A stretch of DNA of 64,000 nucleotides from Novipirellula caenicola (lineage in GTDB: Bacteria > Planctomycetota > Planctomycetia > Pirellulales > Pirellulaceae): assembly GCF_039545035.1 (NCBI RefSeq), contig NZ_BAABRO010000003.1, positions 124,001 to 188,000 on the forward strand, read 5' to 3'. The position numbers were made by a program, and so were the translations under genes. How positions within the stretch are numbered: position 1 is the first letter of the stretch; every line of letters begins with the position of its first letter. Of this stretch, positions 56,559 through 64,000 are shown in pieces. Under the pieces are notes generated by a model. That model made no database searches and was not told the DNA's origin. It saw only the letters and a program-made list of their open reading frames with translations.

Positions 56559-56965
56559 GGCAGTTGCCAGTGGGGGCCACGTGTACCATCACATTGCGTA
56601 ACTACGCTCGCCAGCGCGTGGATGCCCACATTGCGTAACTACGCTCCCAGCGCGTGGATCCCTCCATTACGTAGCTACGCTCGCCAGAGCGTGGATTTCT
56701 ACAAAAAGCACTTCGAACGTCGCGGACGCCCTTTTGACCGGGAAGCAACGTGGGTTTGCGGGCCGCTGAGGGCGGGGAAATTGCGTTTTGCGCGGCTATG
56801 CGGAATGGTTGTCACTTTTTCATTCCGTTTTGCTCGTTGCAATCGCGCCAAAAATCGGTGGATTCGTTAGGATAAAGCTGGAATTGCCGTTCGGTTTGAG
56901 TGAACCTCTATGGGGACGGCTGCTTTAACCCTTTTCTTTTGATCCACCGAAGGACGAGATCCTCG
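56559..56965. other. Intergenic, 407 bp, with tandem repeats and probable promoter of the ExbB/ExbD genes
   Basis: The first part holds three copies of a 37-bp unit (56591-56696). The second part is more A/T-rich before the ExbB-like start at 56966 and is the likely promoter region for the downstream genes. No gene is seen. Confidence 0.5.
56591..56696 (+). repeat. 37-bp tandem repeat, three copies
   Basis: Units containing ATTGCGTAACTACGCTCGCC and ending GCGTGGAT start at about 56591, 56628 and 56664. The second lacks one base and the third differs at a few (ATTACGTAGCTACGC). Each unit has internal dyad symmetry around GCGTA/TACGC. Confidence 0.92.
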
Positions 56966-57685
56966 ATGCTTTTCGCTGAAATATCAATCTTCGATATCAT
57001 CTCGCAAGCGACATACGCTGCACTTGCGGGAGCCGCTTTGTGGGGACTTTACTGTGCGACCGTGGTTTGGGCACGCGTGAATCAGAAGCGGTTCAAGAGC
57101 GAGGACGAGCAGGACGTCTTCATGGATGACGTCGAACAAATGCTGAATGGTGGCGATTTCGATGGGATTGCCGAGTATTGCGAAGGCGACAATCGTGCGA
57201 TTCCGCAGATTATCGAAATGGCAATGCATCACCGCGATCTCGGCTACAAACGGGCTCGCCAATTCGTCTTGGACCGGTTCCAGCGTGATGTGATGAGCGA
57301 TCTTGAATACCGGCTTTCATGGGTCAGCACGGTGATCAAGTCGGCTCCGATGATCGGGTTGTTCGGAACGGTTTTCGGGATGATGGGAGCGTTCAAGACG
57401 TTGGCCACCTCTGAATCGGTCGAGCCATCGTTGTTGGCCGGTGACATCAACGTCGCACTGCGAACCACCGCCTGTGGTTTGGCGATCGCGATTCCGTTGA
57501 TGATTCTCGTGGCGAACGTGAATATTAAGATTGCCAAAATGGAAGACCTTGTCGGTTCCGGGTTGGCTCGGTTTATGACTCAGTACAAAGAAGCTCTTCT
57601 CAAATGGCCTGGTGGCGGGCCCGCGGCCCCTGCGTCGGCGGCGGCCGAGCCTGTCGAAACGGTCATGCAGTCGCCGCAGCGTTAG
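56966..57685 (+). CDS. ExbB/TolQ/MotA-type ion channel subunit
   Basis: 239 residues from MLFAEISIFD. Three membrane spans: about 10-33, 123-148 (SAPMIGLFGTVFGMMGAF, the family signature) and 165-187 (TTACGLAIAIPLMILVANVN). The loop between spans 1 and 2 is cytoplasmic, 85 residues, with FKSEDEQDVFMDDVEQML. In ExbBD, TolQR and MotAB this subunit forms the pentameric channel around ExbD-type dimers and turns ion flow into mechanical work. Three ExbD-type genes follow, so the complex is local. The partner that receives the force is not obvious. An in-frame start at 56900 is less likely. Confidence 0.93.
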   Translation: MLFAEISIFDIISQATYAALAGAALWGLYCATVVWARVNQKRFKSEDEQDVFMDDVEQMLNGGDFDGIAEYCEGDNRAIPQIIEMAMHHRDLGYKRARQFVLDRFQRDVMSDLEYRLSWVSTVIKSAPMIGLFGTVFGMMGAFKTLATSESVEPSLLAGDINVALRTTACGLAIAIPLMILVANVNIKIAKMEDLVGSGLARFMTQYKEALLKWPGGGPAAPASAAAEPVETVMQSPQR

Positions 57686-57845
57686 CGTCCGTTTTGGTGA
57701 TAAATAGAACAAATCGAGTGTTGGATGCGGTCGTCATTGCCCATGACGATTGGGGACGACGAGGTGTCGCAATCGCCTTTGCCGGGTGCGGTCGCTGCGG
57801 ACGCAAGGTTCCTTTTGCAAATGGTGTTCACATTGAGGGTCGATC

Positions 57846-58337
57846 ATGAGTGCAGATGCAGTACACGAAGATCTTCTTGAAGAAGAGGATGATCTTGCGA
57901 TGCCACGCAAGAAGCGTGACGACGAAGAGATGGATATCACCCCGATGATCGACATCACCTTCTTGTTGCTGATCTTCTTTGTGGTCGCTTCGAAGATGGA
58001 CCCCACCAAGATTGGCACGATTCCGTCGGCGGATCACGGTTTGGCGGTATCAGCGGACGATTCGGCAATCATCTTTGTCGATCCAGGTGCCGGCGATGAA
58101 GTGATCTTGAAAAAGCGTGATGGCAGTGAGTTCAGCCGAGATGAAGCGACTCAGTCCACCGAGATCATCGAATACATCACCTCGGAACTCGAAAAGTCGA
58201 TCGGTAAAAACAAGAATCAAGTGATGTTGCTCGGCGACGCGAATGTCAAAGTTGGCAAGGTGACTCGGATTCAGCAAATCATCGGCGATGCGTTTGAAGA
58301 CATCGAATCGACCTACATCGCGGTCAAAGAGGAATAG
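57846..58337 (+). CDS. ExbD/TolR-type subunit 1
   Basis: 163 residues. An acidic N terminus (HEDLLEEEDDLAMP) is followed by the ExbD core MDITPMIDITFLLLIFFVVA with the ion-carrying Asp at 36, then a periplasmic domain. GAGG-type ribosome binding site at 57835-57839, 6 nt before the ATG. It lies 160 bp after the ExbB-like gene and 4 bp before the second ExbD. The longer acidic leader and the divergent periplasmic part set it apart from subunits 2 and 3. Confidence 0.93.
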   Translation: MSADAVHEDLLEEEDDLAMPRKKRDDEEMDITPMIDITFLLLIFFVVASKMDPTKIGTIPSADHGLAVSADDSAIIFVDPGAGDEVILKKRDGSEFSRDEATQSTEIIEYITSELEKSIGKNKNQVMLLGDANVKVGKVTRIQQIIGDAFEDIESTYIAVKEE

Positions 58338-58341
58338 TTTG

Positions 58342-58818
58342 ATGTCGTCATCCATCAGCCCAACGTTGCCCGCGAAAAAGGGATTGCATGCGTCGCTGTT
58401 TCGTCGCGGCGACGATTTAGACATGACCCCCATGGTCGATGTCACCTTTTTGCTTTTGATTTTCTTTATGGTTACGGCCTCGTTTGGATTGCAGCGTGCC
58501 ATTGAGATGCAACGGACCCCCAGCGAGCAGCCAAGTCCCGTGGTGATGACGCCCGTCGACGCGATTTCCAGCATCCAGTTACAAATTCATGAACAGGGTG
58601 ATTTTGCCGTCACCACCACCGATTGGTCGTTGGACGTGGTGGGGAAACAGCAGTTGGTCACCACGCTTCGTCGCGCCGTCGGCGATTCATCCGCTGATTT
58701 TCAGCTCGATGTCCAAGTTCACCAGGACGCGAATTTGCAATCGCTTGTCAGCGGATTGGATGCGGCCAGTATCGCGGGGGTGACGAATCTGACAGTCCAA
58801 CAAGTGGAAGAGTTTTAG
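58342..58818 (+). CDS. ExbD/TolR-type subunit 2
   Basis: 158 residues from MSSSISPTLP. Core LDMTPMVDVTFLLLIFFMVT with Asp at 33, then a periplasmic domain (IQLQIHEQGDFAVTTTDWSL, VQVHQDANLQSLVSGLDAAS) ending TNLTVQQVEEF. The end closely matches subunit 3 (TELQVTQVEEF), so 2 and 3 are the closer pair. The start at 58288 would overlap subunit 1 in a different frame and is rejected. It ends 7 bp before subunit 3. Confidence 0.92.
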   Translation: MSSSISPTLPAKKGLHASLFRRGDDLDMTPMVDVTFLLLIFFMVTASFGLQRAIEMQRTPSEQPSPVVMTPVDAISSIQLQIHEQGDFAVTTTDWSLDVVGKQQLVTTLRRAVGDSSADFQLDVQVHQDANLQSLVSGLDAASIAGVTNLTVQQVEEF

Positions 58819-58825
58819 AGTCGCC

Positions 58826-59629
58826 ATGGCAATTCCAGTTACATGTTCACAGTGCCATGCAGAGCACAGCGTTCACGACCGCTTTGCCGGAGGGAAAGTG
58901 CGTTGTCCCGATTGCGATGCGCAGGTGGATGTACCTGAGTTGGTTCAAACGCAAGAACCCGCGGACATTCCGGATGTGGTCGCCGAGGTGCAGTGGGACG
59001 ATGAGGGTTTGGGCGATAGTGATCTCGGCAGTGATAATCCGCATGATGCTGAACCTTCCTCATTAAGTAAAACATCATCGTCAAGTCCAGCGGCGGCAGC
59101 AGTGCCCGTGGTTTCTGTGGGGGCGGCCGTGGCGACAGCGCCGCGTGTTGCCACGCAACCCGCCGTCGCTGAGGAGGAAGACGACGACGTGCCCAAGCGT
59201 CAACCTCGCCAGGATGACGAACTGGACATGACGCCGATGGTCGACGTGACCTTTTTGTTGTTGATCTTTTTTATGGTCACGGCATCGTTCAGTCTGCAGA
59301 AATCGATCGAGATGCCTCGCCAGCAAACCGACGCACCCAGCAGTAACCCGGATCCTGAAGAGACCGAAGAACTCGATTCGGTGGAAGTCCAGATCGATGA
59401 TCGCGGTTCGTTCTTGGTAATGGCTGCCGACTGGGAACGGGAAACGCCGGGCAAGCAGAACTTGATTACGGCGCTGAAGGAAGCGGTGCCGGGCGGCAGC
59501 GATGCGATGAAATTGGTCATCAAAGTTCACGAGATGGCAAAACTGCAAGCACTCGTCGACGCCATGGATGCGGGGACGATTGCTGGATATACCGAACTAC
59601 AAGTCACCCAAGTCGAAGAGTTTGACTAG
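58826..59629 (+). CDS. ExbD/TolR-type subunit 3 with N-terminal zinc ribbon
   Basis: 267 residues, about 110 more than a usual ExbD. The N terminus MAIPVTCSQCHAEHSVHDRF with C7, C10 and then VRCPDC with C27, C30 is a zinc-ribbon of the planctomycete type. An Asp/Ser/Ala-rich linker of about 90 residues follows, then the ExbD core LDMTPMVDVTFLLLIFFMVT with Asp at 140 and a periplasmic domain. By ExbD topology the zinc ribbon would be in the cytoplasm, where it could bind a regulator or nucleic acid. The fusion is intact in frame. Last of the three ExbD genes; the propeller gene follows after 138 bp. Confidence 0.93.
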   Translation: MAIPVTCSQCHAEHSVHDRFAGGKVRCPDCDAQVDVPELVQTQEPADIPDVVAEVQWDDEGLGDSDLGSDNPHDAEPSSLSKTSSSSPAAAAVPVVSVGAAVATAPRVATQPAVAEEEDDDVPKRQPRQDDELDMTPMVDVTFLLLIFFMVTASFSLQKSIEMPRQQTDAPSSNPDPEETEELDSVEVQIDDRGSFLVMAADWERETPGKQNLITALKEAVPGGSDAMKLVIKVHEMAKLQALVDAMDAGTIAGYTELQVTQVEEFD

Positions 59630-59767
59630 GTCCGACAGGCGATTTCGCCGGGGGTGAACTGCGGGTTGAGGGGCATCGTAGGAAACACGGCGGTGCGAAG
59701 GCTGTTTCGCTTCGCATCCCCCGCCCATTGATTGAGTCTTATCACAGAATAGAAATAGTCGTTAAAC

Positions 59768-62700
59768 ATGCTTGCAAATGAATTGATCGATCGGCTCGAA
59801 CGTGGTGGATTGCTCGACCAGGAAATCATCGAGGCGCTCCGCGAACAATTAGAGCAGGGAACGCGGGTCACTCCTGAGGCGGTGGCCAAGCTGTTGGTCG
59901 ATAATGGGCAACTGACTCGCTTTCAAGCCACAAAGTTGATTGGGGAACTTCGCTCGGCTGAATATGCGCAGCCCGGAGACGAAGTCGCCGATGTGGCAAT
60001 CATGGATGATCTCGCCATCTTGCCCGAAGAAGAGGGCGAAGAGGTATTCGAGGTCGCTGCAGAGGACGATGGATCGGGCGGGGTGGTTGCCGAAGCCGTG
60101 CCGGTGGAAGCCGTCGCTGTGGAAGCGGTTCCCGTCGCCGAGAACGGACAGAGCAACGGGGCGGCGGCTTCGCGTCCCCGACGCACGCGTCCGAAACCTC
60201 CGCCGCAGAAGTCGGTTTGGGACTCGTTCAAAATCTACGGATTTGCCGGCATCATCGTGCTGTTGCTGCTGTCCGGCTACGGCTTGTTCTACATGCTGAC
60301 TCGGCAAAGCGCCGACGAGTTTATCGCCAATGCCAATAAACTCTATGATCAGCAACAATTTACGCCGGCGCAGGAATCGTACATCAGCTTTCTCGATTCC
60401 TTTGGCGAGAATCATCAGTACTCGTCTATCGCTCGCGTACGGATCGTGATGTCCAAGTTTTATCGGGCAAAGGAGATGACCGATCCGACCGAAGCGTTGG
60501 AACTGCTGAAGAAAGAACTGCCCTCGATCGAAAACGAACAGGGACTCAACGAGGAACGCACCAATTTGGCGGCATTGTTGGTGGACGTCGCTTACGAAAT
60601 CGGTCGCGTCGCCAACAAAGAAAAAGAGACCGCCGAAAAAGAAAAATTGCTTGGCAAGTTGGACGAGCAGTTGGCGCTGACGGAAAATCCAAACTACATG
60701 AGTTCCGCCATGAAGACGACGCTGGGCGGAAAGTTGCAAGAAATTGCAGAGATGCGTCAACGCGTTCGTCGCGACATCAATCGCAATGTGCGGTTGGACG
60801 AATCGGTCGTGGCTATGGATGCGTTTCTAAAGGACAAGAAGACCAAAGAAGCTTATGACGTTCGTATGCAATTGCTGCGAGAGTTTCCAGAGCTGTATGA
60901 AAACGAGCGTTTGACCGCGTTGATCACCACCGCCAGCGACATCCAAAAAACATTGGTCAAACCTGCCAGCGAAGTGCCTAAGGTAGCGGATGCGAAAGAG
61001 GACAACGCCAATGATCGTTCGATCGTGTTGACGGCGATGGAAGGACGCAAGGCGGTCGATCTGATTGGCGAGATTTTGTATCTGCGTGCGGGCGGATCGA
61101 TGTTGGCCTTTGCCGGAGACACCGGCGGATTGTTGTGGCGAAAATTCGTTGGCTATGGTCAGGACCATTTGCCCGTGCGGTTGGATGATGGTTCCGGAGT
61201 CCTGTTGAGCGAATCAGCCAAATTAGAAGTACAACGATGCGACGGAAAAGATGGCATTATCCGTTGGCGTAGTGTGATCGACGAGTTCTTTAGCGAGCCA
61301 GTCACCGTAGCCGACGAGGTTTATGTGTCGACGGAATCAGGTCGACTTGCGTCGCTGGATGTCGACTCGGGCGAGGCGAATTGGGTTGCACAAATCCCTC
61401 AGCCTTTGGAAGTTGGCCCGGGGATCGACAAACGAGCCAAGGTGGCGTACGTGCCTGGAAACCATAGCAACCTGTACGTGCTCAATTCACGTGATGGTTC
61501 CTGTTACGAGACGTTTTACGTCGGCCACGCCGAAGGCACCGTCGCCGTGCCGCCGATTGCGTTGTTGGGACACCTGTTCGTGCTCGAGAATGCCGGAACC
61601 GATTACACCCGCGTGCACATTTTAAAGGTGAATGACCAAGGCCGAGAATTAAAGGTCGCCCAACCGTCAATCCGTTTGGATGGAAACGTCAAAGTCAAAC
61701 CCATCATTCAAGATCGAAAACTCATTGTCTTGACCGACCTTGGCCAAGTTTCGGTGCTCGAAGTTGAACCGACGGCCAAACGCGAACAAGTCAGCGAAGT
61801 GGCGCGACAAGTCGCTTCGTATGATGTGCCGACCTCGACGCAGATGGCCGTGGGACGCTCGCAAATGTGGATCACTGGGACCCGAATCGGTCGCTACGAG
61901 TTGCAAATCAATACCGGACGCGTGGTCCAGGACTGGTTCAAACACGAAGCGGATCGTTTCATTGGCCAACCCTTCACCAGCGAAAACACCTTGGTCCACG
62001 CTCGTATCCTGCGTGGGACCTCGGCGATTCGAGTGACTGCTGCGGATGCGAAAACGGGCGACGAAATTTGGCGAACCGATGTCGGCGTGCCAATCGCGAT
62101 GATCGTCCCGATCGCGGGCGGCGGCGGGTTTCATGCCGTCACCACTCAAGGCGCCTTGTTTGAACTCGATCGCGATGCCTTGGCGAGTGGTTCGACCGCC
62201 AATCCGGTTGAGAATCCCGGCGGATCAGGGATCGCAATGCGTTTCGAAAACCCGATCAAAATTGATGAGACGCGGCGTGTGATGCTCAATCAAGCCACGT
62301 CCGAAGACGTGATTGTTTACGATCCCAATCGCCGCCAAGAGAAATTGCGAAAATTGCAATTGGCATTGTCCGGTAAAGCCAGCGGGGGTGCGTTGTTTGC
62401 CGGAGGTGGTTTGTTCGTTCCCACCGCGTCGGGCCGCGCTGTTTTGATGAATTGGCAAACCGGCCAAATGTTGGGTAGCCCGTTCCAGCCCGCGAGTGCA
62501 CCGGAGGGTTCGGTGACGTGGACCAACCCGGTTGCGATGCCCAATGATCCCGATCAAGTCGTGATCGCCGACAGTCGCAAACAGCTCTATCGATTGCGCG
62601 CCGGAGAGCAGATTCGTGAACTCGCCAAAAAGCCTTTGGAAGCACCGTTTTTAGGTTCCACCGCAGCCGTCGGAAGCAACTTGGTTGCCACGGTCGCTGG

Positions 62701-63118
62701 CCCTGCGGCCGATTTTGTCGTTGGTCATGACCTGACCAGCTTGGACGAGACATTCAAAGTCCTGCTCGACGGCCGCGTCAATTGGGGCCCCGTCACTGCG
62801 GCGGAATCAAGTGAGTATTGTTTGCTGCGGACGGACGACTCCGTGCTGCGGGCCTTTGACGCGGAAGGCAAACAGAAATTCGAGTTGCCCGTCCCCGAGG
62901 GCGAGATTGTCGGCGCCTCGGTGCTAAGCGGTAACGTGTTGCTGGTCGCGGGCAAAGATGGATGGATGGTGACGGTCGATTCGGTCTCCGGTGAATTGCT
63001 TGGCCAAAGTGATTTAGGACAGCCCATTTTTGCGTCGCCACTAAGTGTCGGTAAGAACTTGTTGGTGCCGGGGGCTGAAGGGGTTGTTTATATCACCGAT
63101 GTTCCATCGAAATCGTAA
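59768..63118 (+). CDS. Membrane-anchored giant PQQ/WD-type beta-propeller protein
   Basis: 1116 residues. N-terminal helical domain 1-65 (ELIDRLERGGLLDQEIIEAL, LVDNGQLTRFQATKLIGELR), a type also seen at the front of planctomycete kinases. Then an acidic and Val/Glu-rich linker, a membrane span at about 156-177 (FAGIIVLLLLSGYGLFYML), a TPR-like helical part (about 185-400), and from about 415 to the end a series of propeller blades (GGSMLAFAGDTGGLLWRKFV, GRLASLDVDSGEANWVAQIP, KTGDEIWRTDVG, DSVSGELLGQSDLG). Large outside part, small inside part. Probably the main periplasmic partner of the Exb-type motor. No enzymatic motif is seen. Confidence 0.82.
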   Translation: MLANELIDRLERGGLLDQEIIEALREQLEQGTRVTPEAVAKLLVDNGQLTRFQATKLIGELRSAEYAQPGDEVADVAIMDDLAILPEEEGEEVFEVAAEDDGSGGVVAEAVPVEAVAVEAVPVAENGQSNGAAASRPRRTRPKPPPQKSVWDSFKIYGFAGIIVLLLLSGYGLFYMLTRQSADEFIANANKLYDQQQFTPAQESYISFLDSFGENHQYSSIARVRIVMSKFYRAKEMTDPTEALELLKKELPSIENEQGLNEERTNLAALLVDVAYEIGRVANKEKETAEKEKLLGKLDEQLALTENPNYMSSAMKTTLGGKLQEIAEMRQRVRRDINRNVRLDESVVAMDAFLKDKKTKEAYDVRMQLLREFPELYENERLTALITTASDIQKTLVKPASEVPKVADAKEDNANDRSIVLTAMEGRKAVDLIGEILYLRAGGSMLAFAGDTGGLLWRKFVGYGQDHLPVRLDDGSGVLLSESAKLEVQRCDGKDGIIRWRSVIDEFFSEPVTVADEVYVSTESGRLASLDVDSGEANWVAQIPQPLEVGPGIDKRAKVAYVPGNHSNLYVLNSRDGSCYETFYVGHAEGTVAVPPIALLGHLFVLENAGTDYTRVHILKVNDQGRELKVAQPSIRLDGNVKVKPIIQDRKLIVLTDLGQVSVLEVEPTAKREQVSEVARQVASYDVPTSTQMAVGRSQMWITGTRIGRYELQINTGRVVQDWFKHEADRFIGQPFTSENTLVHARILRGTSAIRVTAADAKTGDEIWRTDVGVPIAMIVPIAGGGGFHAVTTQGALFELDRDALASGSTANPVENPGGSGIAMRFENPIKIDETRRVMLNQATSEDVIVYDPNRRQEKLRKLQLALSGKASGGALFAGGGLFVPTASGRAVLMNWQTGQMLGSPFQPASAPEGSVTWTNPVAMPNDPDQVVIADSRKQLYRLRAGEQIRELAKKPLEAPFLGSTAAVGSNLVATVAGPAADFVVGHDLTSLDETFKVLLDGRVNWGPVTAAESSEYCLLRTDDSVLRAFDAEGKQKFELPVPEGEIVGASVLSGNVLLVAGKDGWMVTVDSVSGELLGQSDLGQPIFASPLSVGKNLLVPGAEGVVYITDVPSKS

Positions 63119-63128
63119 AGGGAATCTG

Positions 63129-64000
63129 ATGAACATCAAAATACAAAGCCTTCTCTACGTCGGCGTCTGGTTGTTGTGCACCGTCGGGGCAGGCTCGGCA
63201 TCGGCGCAGATCGTCAATTACGCCGACTCGGGAGTCCCTGATCGCGTTGGCTTGGAACTGCTGCAAGAAGAACCGCACGACATCATCTATCTCACCGAGG
63301 AATCGGGAGGCGGTTGGGTCAAGGCTCGCTTGTTGGATTTCCCAGGGCGGAAAATTCCGAGTGACCCCAAGGGCGTGCTGCAGTTCGAGGTGATCGGGAT
63401 CGAATTGAAAAAATTCGTGACCGATTGGAAGAATATCGAGAAGATCGATCTCTGGGAAACTCGGTTGGAACGTGAGACCGCCGAGATGATTGCCAAAGAA
63501 GATTTCAAGGGAGCTTACCCCTTCCTGTCGGTCTTGATTCGCGACTATCCCAATCGGCCTGGACTGCGGAAATTACGCAGCGAGTTTTTGTGGAAGGACG
63601 CGATCAAACGCGCCAAGTCGGGCGAATTCGAAGCCACGTTGGCGATGCTGGAAGAACTGTGGCGGTACGCGCCCGAGTTTCAGCCCACGACGGTCTTAGG
63701 TGCCCTCAGCGGTGTCACCGACAAATTGATGATGAAGCTAGTCAAGGAAGGCAGGCTCGAACATGCTCAGCAGATGCTCGCGCGTTTGGAAAAGGATTAC
63801 GGCGAGGGTCGCTTGGCATCGATTTCAAAATGGAACAAGCTTTTTCTTCAATTGGCTCAGAAGAAACAACGAGAAGCGATCGCTGCACTCGAGGCCAAGG
63901 ACTATCGCGCCGCTCGGGCGTTGTCGCGTGAAAGCGTTGCCGTGCGACCGGACATCGAGGGCGGCAAAGAGCTGATCCGTAAAATCGACACGATCTATCC
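63129..64000 (+). CDS. Exported protein with helical repeats, cut off by the window end
   Basis: 290 complete codons visible. It starts 10 nt after the propeller gene stop, with AGGG at 63119-63122 as ribosome binding site, so it is surely in the same transcript. Signal peptide MNIKIQSLLYVGVWLLCTVG, cut near SASAQ. The first 110 residues are beta-rich (GVPDRVGLELLQEEPHDIIY), and the rest is helical, TPR-like (DFKGAYPFLSVLIRDYPNRP, EATLAMLEELWRYAPEF, DYRAARALSRESVAVRPDIE). Related planctomycete proteins may be long and carry a solute-binding domain further on, but that part is outside the window. Family not recognised. Confidence 0.85.
   Translation, partial: MNIKIQSLLYVGVWLLCTVGAGSASAQIVNYADSGVPDRVGLELLQEEPHDIIYLTEESGGGWVKARLLDFPGRKIPSDPKGVLQFEVIGIELKKFVTDWKNIEKIDLWETRLERETAEMIAKEDFKGAYPFLSVLIRDYPNRPGLRKLRSEFLWKDAIKRAKSGEFEATLAMLEELWRYAPEFQPTTVLGALSGVTDKLMMKLVKEGRLEHAQQMLARLEKDYGEGRLASISKWNKLFLQLAQKKQREAIAALEAKDYRAARALSRESVAVRPDIEGGKELIRKIDTIY

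Noticed and set aside
56591-56696. CRISPR array
   Set aside because: The copies abut with no unique spacers and no cas genes are present.

Overview
The window looks like chromosome from a planctomycete of the Pirellulaceae (Rhodopirellula/Novipirellula type). The evidence is the gene content: two pairs of a planctomycete cytochrome-c/DUF1549/DUF1553 protein with a DUF1501 Tat-exported protein, an ECF sigma factor overlapping a FecR/LamG anti-sigma protein, a DUF1559 pseudopilin-like protein, a formylglycine-type sulfatase, and several families of palindromic intergenic repeats. I see no phage, transposase, integrase or CRISPR array.

Layout. 0.2-3.9 kb (minus): a probable metal-handling cassette made of a DUF2946-like His/Cys-rich protein, a DUF1559 protein, a small lipoprotein and an AztD-like His-rich propeller. 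4.2-10.8 kb (plus): ECF sigma factor, anti-sigma protein, cytochrome-c/DUF1549/DUF1553 protein and DUF1501 protein, translationally coupled except for the last. 11-19.8 kb: fatty acid desaturase and OPT transporter (minus), then sulfatase, lactonase-like propeller, BNR-repeat protein and aat (plus). 19.8-27.3 kb (minus): a second DUF1501/cytochrome-c pair, a frameshifted PQQ-propeller gene and an AlkD-like HEAT protein. 27.6-41.7 kb: housekeeping and mixed genes (purQ, DCC thiol oxidoreductase, a coiled-coil membrane protein, sucA, ABC-F ATPase, a Met/His-rich outer-membrane protein, a DusB-type enzyme, a phosphodiesterase-like protein, an AGCS symporter). 41.9-52.3 kb (minus): a polysaccharide locus with Wzm/Wzt-type ABC exporter, three GT4 and one GT2 glycosyltransferases, an FkbM-like methyltransferase and a large polytopic membrane protein. 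52.6 kb: tRNA-Phe.

52.9-64 kb (plus) is the most interesting part. It holds a terpenoid-cyclase-fold/HEAT protein, two paralogous single-span membrane proteins, an ExbB/TolQ/MotA-type channel subunit, three ExbD/TolR subunits (one with an N-terminal zinc ribbon), a 1116-residue membrane-anchored PQQ propeller, and a secreted protein that runs off the window. No TonB, TolA, TolB or Pal is visible. I read this as one envelope machine powered by ion-motive force, with an unknown load. That reading is inference from gene order and domains.

At least four kinds of intergenic repeat or palindrome lie between genes, two of them at more than one place in the window.
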